Positions 57,871 through 64,000 of a stretch of 64,000 nt of DNA are shown here, piece by piece. The stretch covers positions 310,001 to 374,000 of the forward strand of contig JAXMOG010000002.1 in assembly GCA_034670065.1 (NCBI GenBank), in the 5' to 3' direction. This DNA comes from Mesobacterium_A sp034670065. Lineage in GTDB: Bacteria; Pseudomonadota; Alphaproteobacteria; Rhodobacterales; Rhodobacteraceae. The translations under genes and the position numbers were made by a program. Positions within the stretch are counted from its first letter, which is position 1, and every line of letters begins with the position of its first letter. The notes beneath the pieces are model-generated. The model ran no database searches and was not told the DNA's origin. It saw only the letters and a list, made by a program, of their open reading frames with translations.

Positions 57871-59153
57871 CAGGGCCACAGGTACCATCAAATCGTCCAG
57901 ACGGCGATGCAGCCATGGGGGCTGTTTTGACGGCAGCACGACCGGCTGTTCTGGCGGCGCTAATGCGCCGGTTCCGCAATCTGGAATTGGCAGAGGATGG
58001 ATATCAGGCAGCCACGGTTCGTGCGTTGCAGACATGGCCAGCAAAGGGCCTACCTCGCAACCCTGAAGGTTGGCTTGTTCGCGTTGGGCATAATGCTTTG
58101 ATCGATGTCCTTCGCAAACAAAATCGCATGGTCGAAGTGTCAGAACCAGAAAACCATCCGGACGGTATGGCCGAAGATATTGAAGACGCGTTGGACCGCG
58201 CCGCCTTTCAGGATGATCATCTGCGCCTGTTGTTTTTGTGTTGTCACCCGTCGCTGTCCAATGGTGATCAGATTATTCTTTCGATGCGCTATGTTTTGGG
58301 GCTGGATGTTCCTGACATTGCCAAAGCGTTCCTGATCACACCGGACACCCTGCAAAAACGGATTACGCGCGCACGTCAGCGCGCGGCACAGATCGGCACG
58401 CCGGACGATGGCGGACTGACCCCAGCCGCCCGTGCGGATCAGATCAGCCAAATCCGGGCGGTGCTGTATCTAATGTTCAACAAGGGGTATGCGGCTGCCC
58501 GTGGTGAAGCCCACGTTCAGCCACTGCTGACGCGCGAGGCGATCCGGCTGACGCGCCTGCTGATACGGGTCTTTCCGGAGGAACCCGAAACCCTAGGGTT
58601 GCTATCATTGATGCTGGGCCAATCGGCACGATTTCCGGCGCGGCTGGACGCCGATGGTCAGCTTGTCACCTTGGCGGATCAAGATCGTAGCCTGTGGGAC
58701 AGCAACATGATCGATCAAGCGCAGTTTTTTCTGCAAAAGGCGATGTTGAAACCTAGGCGCGGCACACTGGTTGTTCAGGCGGCGATTTGTGCAACGCACA
58801 ATTCGGCCAGACGGGCGGAAGACACCAATTGGTCTGAAATTCTGCGGTTGTACGATGTGCTAGCAGAGCTACAGCCAACAGATGTGATACGTTTGAACCG
58901 AATTGTCGCTTTGGCTGAGGTGCAAGGGGCAAAGCCTGCGCTTGCGGCGCTGCAGGGGCTGACAGAGCCACTGTCCAACTATTTGCCGTTCCACGCCGTT
59001 TACGCGGGCCTTAGTGAAAGAGACGGAGATCACAACGCTGCGATACGCGCCTACCGCTGCGCGATGGAGTGTGATCCTTCCATTCAGGAACTTACCTATT
59101 GCAAGGCACAAATCGCGCGGCTGGAAAAAAATCTGCGCGACCAGTCCGAATAG
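57867..59153 (+). CDS. ECF sigma factor with long C-terminal extension (ECF42-type)
   Basis: A 428-residue ECF sigma factor. Region 2 includes NPEGWLVRVGHNALIDVLRK (near residue 66). Region 4 reads VLGLDVPDIAKAFLITPDTL followed by QKRITRARQRA. About 230 residues of helical, TPR-like extension follow, beginning with LYLMFNKGYAAARGEAH. This extension and the adjacent DGPF gene mark the ECF42 group, which works without a classical anti-sigma factor; none is seen here. GTG start. Confidence 0.9.
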   Translation: MTGPQVPSNRPDGDAAMGAVLTAARPAVLAALMRRFRNLELAEDGYQAATVRALQTWPAKGLPRNPEGWLVRVGHNALIDVLRKQNRMVEVSEPENHPDGMAEDIEDALDRAAFQDDHLRLLFLCCHPSLSNGDQIILSMRYVLGLDVPDIAKAFLITPDTLQKRITRARQRAAQIGTPDDGGLTPAARADQISQIRAVLYLMFNKGYAAARGEAHVQPLLTREAIRLTRLLIRVFPEEPETLGLLSLMLGQSARFPARLDADGQLVTLADQDRSLWDSNMIDQAQFFLQKAMLKPRRGTLVVQAAICATHNSARRAEDTNWSEILRLYDVLAELQPTDVIRLNRIVALAEVQGAKPALAALQGLTEPLSNYLPFHAVYAGLSERDGDHNAAIRAYRCAMECDPSIQELTYCKAQIARLEKNLRDQSE

Positions 59154-59284
59154 GGTGTTCATTTCCGTTCTTGGGGCATCGTCGCAATCTGCGACGGGTT
59201 GTTTCTTGGCGGGAATGAATGAGCCCAATTGTACCGCAGATCGCGTGCCAACAGTTCAATCATATCCCCGATATGTGAGGACTT

Positions 59285-59695
59285 ATGTTGAAACACGTTG
59301 CTACTCTTATTGCTTATTTTGTCGCTTCCTTTGGTGTGCAGGCGACAAACCATTTTGTTTTGAATACAGAACACTACGCCTCTGAACCCATTATCGACCC
59401 TCATCCGGTCATTTACGGCGGGGTCATTGTGATCATCGTTCAGGGCCTTCTGCTCAGCATATTTTATGCGCGCGTTCGTGATAATTTTTCCGGCGTGTGG
59501 GGCGCGGTTGTTTTTTCCTGGACCATGGGGCTGTTTCTTGGGGCGTATATCGCGCTGGCTGAGCCGTCCAAATATCTGGTCAGTGACATGCTGACTTGGT
59601 CAATAACGGAAGCAACAGTCAGCTTTGTGCAATTCACGGTCTTCGGTCTGTTTCTGGGTTTGATATATCGTTCCAGCGACAAGCGTTTAACCTGA
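59285..59695 (+). CDS. Small four-TM membrane protein, function unknown
   Basis: A 136-residue protein with four hydrophobic segments (about residues 4-22, 43-63, 73-92 and 110-127). I recognise no motif. It appears more AT-rich than its neighbours and stands alone between an ECF sigma gene and a long non-coding stretch, so horizontal gain is possible. Confidence 0.65.
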   Translation: MLKHVATLIAYFVASFGVQATNHFVLNTEHYASEPIIDPHPVIYGGVIVIIVQGLLLSIFYARVRDNFSGVWGAVVFSWTMGLFLGAYIALAEPSKYLVSDMLTWSITEATVSFVQFTVFGLFLGLIYRSSDKRLT

Positions 59696-60059
59696 AATTT
59701 CCAACGTATTTTTAGGCGGGTTCTTCGCTACCTTAGAGACATTGGGGTCCGGGTGGTTTTCCTGGTATGTGCCTGATTTTGGGGTAAGCCATTGGTATAT
59801 AAAATTTTTGCGCGCGGTTTTTCCGCGCCAAAGTCGTTGTTGCCTATGTGGAAAAATACCAGACAGAAAAAGTCGGATTGACAATCCTGAACTTTTTTAT
59901 CAACTTTATGCGGCCGGCTCATTTTGACAAGTGAGACTGGTATTTGAAACGCAATTCCACAGGGTTTGGTTTGGATTTTGGCCAGCCCTTAATTCATTCT
60001 GCACCGAACGGTGCCAAAGCATTGCCGCCCGCCTGCGCTGGGTATGAAGGACAGTATTA
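59696..60059. other. 364-bp AT-rich intergenic region before hemP
   Basis: No gene found. It has AT-rich tracts, a hairpin GCGCGG-TTTTT-CCGCGC at 59812-59828 without a T tail, and presumably the hemP promoter. I could not find a convincing Irr or other iron box by eye. Confidence 0.45.
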
Positions 60060-60215
60060 ATGCCCACCAATGACGATAAGACCGATGATCCCTCTGTTCC
60101 TATTTATCAGGCTACAGAGCTGATGCAGGGCGGCGGAACCGCGCTGATCAAACTGGGCACACAGGAATACACCCTGCGGATTACCCGCGCTGGAAAGCTG
60201 ATTCTGACAAAGTAA
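60060..60215 (+). CDS. hemP: Hemin uptake protein HemP
   Basis: A 51-residue protein whose C-terminal half reads LGTQEYTLRITRAGKLILTK, the HemP signature. HemP is usually encoded with, or regulates, heme-uptake genes in iron-limited alphaproteobacteria and beta-proteobacteria. Here it stands alone, followed closely by the convergent tRNA-Ala. AAGGACAG lies before the ATG. Confidence 0.85.
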   Translation: MPTNDDKTDDPSVPIYQATELMQGGGTALIKLGTQEYTLRITRAGKLILTK

Positions 60216-60323
60216 GTGGCCAAATGGTAAGGCGGATTGCCGGTTCGGCGTGATCGTCTTTGCCAAAACAAAACGGCAGCGCGTTTGCGACTGCCGTGGC
60301 ACATACGTAAATTGTGGGGGGTT

Positions 60324-60399
<76 letters not shown>

Positions 60400-60473
60400 A
60401 AACCGTGCGTTCGTTTACGCAAGCGTGCGGGCAGGTTCAAGTCGAAAAAACCCGCCCGAAACGATTTTGTAGC

Positions 60474-60791
60474 TTAGCTATCGTCATCGTCCGCTGGGAC
60501 ATCTGCGATCTCGTCCAGCGATACGCTGTCGTCATCGTCATCATCCAGCAGATCATCATCCAGATCGACATCGACTTCGTCTTCCAGCACTTCTTCTTCT
60601 GGTTCGGTCGAAGCTTTGGCCTCTTTGGCAGACGCATCAGCGGCATCAGCGGCGATCATACGGTTCTTGCTGGTGTCCACTGTCATCGTTTCACCCGTGT
60701 AAGGGCTGACGATTGGAACGCGGTTTAGGTCGTAGAATCGCTTTCCGGTGGTCGGGCAAACGCGTTTGACGCCCCATTCTTCTTTGGGCAT
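60474..60791 (-). CDS. TIGR02300/FYDLN-acid family protein
   Basis: A 105-residue alphaproteobacterial protein. The N-terminus WGVKRVCPTTGKRFYDLN has the FYDLN motif; a single Cys replaces the usual zinc pair. A strongly acidic tail of Asp and Glu (from about residue 62 to the end) follows. Function is unknown. The ATG at 60791 begins MPKEEWG, as in homologues. Confidence 0.88.
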   Translation of the reverse strand: MPKEEWGVKRVCPTTGKRFYDLNRVPIVSPYTGETMTVDTSKNRMIAADAADASAKEAKASTEPEEEVLEDEVDVDLDDDLLDDDDDDSVSLDEIADVPADDDDS

Positions 60792-60899
60792 GGGAGATCC
60801 CCTTTTGAATCCATTGGTCATATCGACGATCGCGGCCAACTGCCATAAGACGTGGCAGGTGTCAAAGGCTTTGGTGCATAACTAGGTAAGGCAAGTGAT

Positions 60900-61592
60900 A
60901 TGGGGCAGTTCTGGTTGGACGGCAACCCGCCAATTTCAGTGACCCTTCGGCGGTCAGCCCGCGCACGGCGGATTAGTTTGCGGATCTCGCAGTTAGATGG
61001 CCGGGTTACGCTGACATTGCCCCAATCTCTGCGCGAATCAGAGGCCTTGGATTTTGCCCGTTCGAAAGAGACTTGGCTGCGGCAACATCTGTCTCGGCAA
61101 GAAGGGCCGGTTGAGGTCGCTGCGGGTGCGGTGATTCCCCTGCGTGGGCGCTCTGTAACCATTGTGCCCGGAACGGGCCGAAAAGTTCTTGAAACGGACG
61201 AAACCCTGGCCGTGCCCGGACCAGAGGGTAGGCTGGCAGCCCGCCTGCGGGGGCACCTGCGCGAACAGGCGCGCGGCGTGCTGGCAGAGGCGTCAGATCG
61301 CTACAGCGCCGCTCTGGGCCGTCCCTACGCGCGCCTGACGCTGCGTGATACAAGGTCTCGCTGGGGCTCATGCACGTCAGATGGGGGGCTGATGTATTCA
61401 TGGCGGCTGATCCTGTCTCCGCCCGAAGTGTTGGACTACGTCGCTGCGCATGAAGTTGCTCACTTGCGCCATATGGACCATAGCCGCGCGTTCTGGAACA
61501 CAGTGACGGACCTATACGGTGACTGGGAGGCCCCCAGAAATTGGTTGCGTACGCATGGCGCAAGCCTGCATCGCTACAGATTTGGCGATTGA
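60900..61592 (+). CDS. YgjP-like (DUF45/M48-type) metal-dependent hydrolase
   Basis: A 230-residue protein of the YgjP/SprT-like family. RSRWGSCTSDGGLMYSWRL and the zinc motif AAHEVAHLRHMDHS (HExxH plus a later His) are diagnostic. E. coli YgjP is reported to hydrolyse UTP; the role here is unproved. It is divergent from the FYDLN gene and lies 31 bp before a GntR regulator. Confidence 0.87.
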   Translation: MGQFWLDGNPPISVTLRRSARARRISLRISQLDGRVTLTLPQSLRESEALDFARSKETWLRQHLSRQEGPVEVAAGAVIPLRGRSVTIVPGTGRKVLETDETLAVPGPEGRLAARLRGHLREQARGVLAEASDRYSAALGRPYARLTLRDTRSRWGSCTSDGGLMYSWRLILSPPEVLDYVAAHEVAHLRHMDHSRAFWNTVTDLYGDWEAPRNWLRTHGASLHRYRFGD

Positions 61593-61623
61593 CCCGCATT
61601 GGTTTTGTGATCACACATAACCG

Positions 61624-62274
61624 ATGCTGTCCATGAAACCTCAGATCGACCTATCGACCTCGGCCCATGATCGCGTTTATCGCGGATTGCGGTCTCGGAT
61701 CATGTTGGGTGAAATCAGCCCCGGCCATGCGTTTACCCTGCGCGGAATCGGTGCAGAGTACGATGTGTCGATGACCCCAGCCCGCGAAGCAGTGCGCCGC
61801 TTGGCCGCTGAAGGGGCGCTGAGCCTATCCAGCTCTGGGCGTGTTTCTACCCCCGAGCTTTCAAATGAACGGATCGAAGAGTTGGCCGCCCTGCGCGCGT
61901 TGATCGAAGTTGAGCTGGCCAGTCGGGCCTTGCCGCGTGCGCACATGGCGCTGATTGATCGGATGCAAACCATCAACGGCACAATTGCTAATGCCGTGTC
62001 TAACCACGACGCCGTCGGATATATCCGTACAAATCTTGAATTTCACCGAACGCTATACCTGCGGGCCCAAGCCCCGGCGATGTTGGCCATGTGCGAAACG
62101 GTTTGGCTGCAACTGGGCCCAACCATGCGATCACTATATGGCCGTTTGCGGCGTACTGAACCGCCGCGCTTTCACAAGCTGATCATAGCTGCGCTGAAGG
62201 CCGGGGATGAACCCGGTCTGCGCTTGGCTGTTCGGTCTGATGTCACGCAGGGGCTTCGGCTGCTGGTGGGCTAA
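61624..62274 (+). CDS. GntR family (FCD subgroup) regulator
   Basis: A 216-residue regulator. The N-terminal winged helix includes LRGIGAEYDVSMTPAREAVR, and the FCD ligand domain has Asp/His metal-type positions (LEFHRTLY). FCD regulators usually sense organic acids. The target is not evident; accA is the neighbour but convergent. The start may be ATG 61624 or 61633. Confidence 0.85.
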   Translation: MLSMKPQIDLSTSAHDRVYRGLRSRIMLGEISPGHAFTLRGIGAEYDVSMTPAREAVRRLAAEGALSLSSSGRVSTPELSNERIEELAALRALIEVELASRALPRAHMALIDRMQTINGTIANAVSNHDAVGYIRTNLEFHRTLYLRAQAPAMLAMCETVWLQLGPTMRSLYGRLRRTEPPRFHKLIIAALKAGDEPGLRLAVRSDVTQGLRLLVG

Positions 62275-62287
62275 GGCTGTCCGCGTC

Positions 62288-63250
62288 TTACGCAGCCAGC
62301 CCTTCCATACCCATAGACAGAAATTTGGCGCGCCGATTGTGGATCAAATCTGCTGCCGATTCTTCGGCCAATTCTGACAGCATCGACGAAATCGCTGCCC
62401 CAACCGCCGCAATCGAGGCTGGCCCGTCACGATGCGCGCCGCCCAATGGCTCTGGGATAACCCGGTCCACCACATTCAGTTGACGCAAATCTTGTGCCGT
62501 CAGGCGCAACGCTTCTGCGGCTTCACGCATCTTTTCGGAATCTTTCCAAAGGATCGATGCGCAGCCTTCGGGCGAGATGACCGAATAGACGGAGTGTTCC
62601 AGCATCGCCACCCGGTTCGCTGTTGCAAACGCCACCGCGCCGCCAGAGCCACCTTCGCCGATGATAATGGACACCACAGGCGTTCCCACCTGCAGGCTCT
62701 TCTCTGTCGCACGGGCAATTGCTTCGGACTGGCCGCGTTCTTCGGCGCCTTTGCCGGGATAGGCACCGGGTGTGTCCACCAAGGTGATCACGGGCAGGCC
62801 GAACCGATCCGCTAAATCCATTAGACGAACAGCCTTGCGATACCCCTCGGGCCGCGCCATTCCAAAGTTGCGCTCGATGCGGCTTTGGGTGTCATGGCCT
62901 TTTTCATGTCCGATCACCACAACCGGCCGATCATTGAAGCGGGCAAGCCCCCCCATGACGGCGTGATCATCCGCAAAGTTCCGGTCGCCAGCCAGTGGTG
63001 TGTACTCGGTGAACAAGGCTTCGATGTAATCTTTGCAATGCGGACGCTCGGGGTGGCGCGCAACTTGGCATTTCCGCCATGGCGTCAGCTTTTTGTATAA
63101 ATCCTTAAGTAAGGTGTCGGCTTTGCGATCCAACGCAACAGCTTCATCCTCAATATCCATATCCTCGTTCTGCTGCGCCATCGCGCGCAGTTCTTCCGCT
63201 TTGCCTTCAATCTCGGCCAGCGGTTTTTCAAAGTCGAGGTAATGCGTCAT
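62288..63250 (-). CDS. accA: Acetyl-CoA carboxylase carboxyltransferase subunit alpha
   Basis: A 320-residue AccA. DFEKPLAEIEGKAEELRAM begins the protein, and TLVDTPGAYPGKGAEERGQ and VIIGEGGSGGAVAFA form the CoA- and biotin-binding crotonase-fold core. With AccD it makes malonyl-CoA for fatty acid synthesis. The ATG at 63250 matches homologues; the longer frame upstream does not. Confidence 0.96.
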   Translation of the reverse strand: MTHYLDFEKPLAEIEGKAEELRAMAQQNEDMDIEDEAVALDRKADTLLKDLYKKLTPWRKCQVARHPERPHCKDYIEALFTEYTPLAGDRNFADDHAVMGGLARFNDRPVVVIGHEKGHDTQSRIERNFGMARPEGYRKAVRLMDLADRFGLPVITLVDTPGAYPGKGAEERGQSEAIARATEKSLQVGTPVVSIIIGEGGSGGAVAFATANRVAMLEHSVYSVISPEGCASILWKDSEKMREAAEALRLTAQDLRQLNVVDRVIPEPLGGAHRDGPASIAAVGAAISSMLSELAEESAADLIHNRRAKFLSMGMEGLAA

Positions 63251-63325
63251 GGCCACATCCTTCTGCCGGTGTTGGCCGTATATGGCGTGGCACAGGCAAG
63301 GATGCAACAAAGCAAGGCCCAAAGA

Positions 63326-63916
63326 TCAGATCAAAACCATACCCATCGAGGCCACCAGTAGGCCTGCCATTGTCCAGTTAAACAGCCGCAACCGTTTCGG
63401 ATTGGTCAGCCAGCGCCGCAGTTGCTTTCCGGCCAAAGTCCAACTGGTGCAAGAAATGACGGATGTTGCAACAAAGGTTCCGGCCACCCAAAACACCGCT
63501 GCGCCTTCTCGGCCCTGTGCAAACAGCGTGATCGTGCTGAGGGACATGGTCCAACCTTTGGGGTTCACCCATTGAAACAGCGCTGCCTGCAGAAAGGTTA
63601 GCGGCGTAGCCCCTGCATCCCCGTGGCCAGGTGCCGCTGCATTGGCGATTTTCCAACCCAGCCACAAGATATATGCCACGGAAACCACCTGCAGGATTGT
63701 CAGGCTGAGCGGCCATAACTCAAACAGTTCCATCGCACCGAAACCCACCAGCAGCACCATAATCGGGAACCCCAATCCAACGCCCAGCATATGCGGTATG
63801 GTTCGGCGAAAGCCGAAATTGGCGCCCGATGCCATCAGCATCAGGTTGTTCGGGCCTGGGGTGGTTCCGGCCACAAAGGCAAAGGCGAATAACGCGAGGA
63901 AATGTTCTAAAGTCAT
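63326..63916 (-). CDS. LysE family exporter
   Basis: A 196-residue LysE/RhtB-type exporter with about six TM helices. The signature GTTPGPNNLMLMASGANFG begins near residue 17, and FQWVNPKGWTMSL is the second conserved block. It exports an amino acid or a related metabolite. It stands 75 bp upstream of the accA start on the same strand. Confidence 0.88.
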   Translation of the reverse strand: MTLEHFLALFAFAFVAGTTPGPNNLMLMASGANFGFRRTIPHMLGVGLGFPIMVLLVGFGAMELFELWPLSLTILQVVSVAYILWLGWKIANAAAPGHGDAGATPLTFLQAALFQWVNPKGWTMSLSTITLFAQGREGAAVFWVAGTFVATSVISCTSWTLAGKQLRRWLTNPKRLRLFNWTMAGLLVASMGMVLI

Positions 63917-64000
63917 GCCGCAATAATTAGCGGGAAAAATCTGCTCAATGGTTGCAAAAATAGAAGGTATCGCGCAGAATTTGCAATGTATGGTGGATTT

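Noticed and set aside
59812..59828. GCGCGG-TTTTT-CCGCGC as a terminator for the small membrane protein
   Set aside because: It lies more than 110 bp past the stop, lacks a T tail, and is AT-flanked; its role is unclear.

Overview
The window comes from an alphaproteobacterium, most likely the marine Roseobacter/Rhodobacteraceae group. This rests on gene content and protein style: GreA beginning MEKI, an alphaproteobacterial ETF-ubiquinone oxidoreductase, an MbfA-type ferritin/VIT1 fusion behind an Irr-like box, HemP, a FYDLN-acid protein, and the TPP-controlled thi cluster with ThiXYZ. No rRNA gene is present, so the genus cannot be fixed. I see no IS element, prophage, CRISPR array or origin. 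Coding density is high and the region looks chromosomal.

Layout. 0-8 kb: Lhr-type helicase and PdeM (DNA repair), a CoA-transferase/nitroreductase pair, an FAD oxidoreductase and ETF-QO. 8-17.8 kb: greA and a membrane protein, a MarR/DHA2 efflux pair, glutathione-dependent formaldehyde dehydrogenase, a voltage-gated K+ channel homologue, a TetR regulator, mbfA and an MscS channel. 18-24.7 kb: leuCD, a membrane protein, a secreted EEP-fold protein, leuB, a DMT transporter and tRNA-Pro(CGG). 24.8-27.3 kb: two TetR regulators with clear operator-like palindromes, a small membrane protein and a CPBP protease. 27.4-55 kb: the metabolic core described below. 55.4-64 kb: delta-class carbonic anhydrase, small conserved genes, an ECF sigma factor paired with a YCII protein, hemP, tRNA-Ala(GGC), a FYDLN-acid protein, a YgjP-like hydrolase, a GntR regulator, accA and a LysE exporter.

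The main discovery is a probable self-contained sigma-54 regulon. A divergent RpoN paralogue (27356-28651) lies beside acoXABC (TPP- and lipoate-dependent acetoin dehydrogenase). An AcoR-like sigma-54 activator (34086-35819) follows and ends right after its AAA+ domain, so it has no Fis-type DNA-binding domain. Four -24/-12 elements with almost the same sequence (TGGCAY-NNN-CGTTGCTT) lie in front of acoX, in front of a five-gene ABC importer operon, and back to back between an SDR dehydrogenase and a PQQ-dehydrogenase operon. That last operon reads PQQ dehydrogenase with a lanthanide-type Asp, cytochrome c, MoxJ-like protein, lipA and two Lin0512 proteins. Together they outline uptake of a diol or ketol such as 2,3-butanediol or acetoin, its oxidation by SDR and PQQ enzymes, and cleavage by AcoABC. 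The lipA gene could supply lipoate for AcoC. The TPP-riboswitch thi operon between the two halves makes the cofactor of AcoAB. The substrate and the regulatory circuit are inference; the promoters, gene order and missing domain can be read from the sequence.
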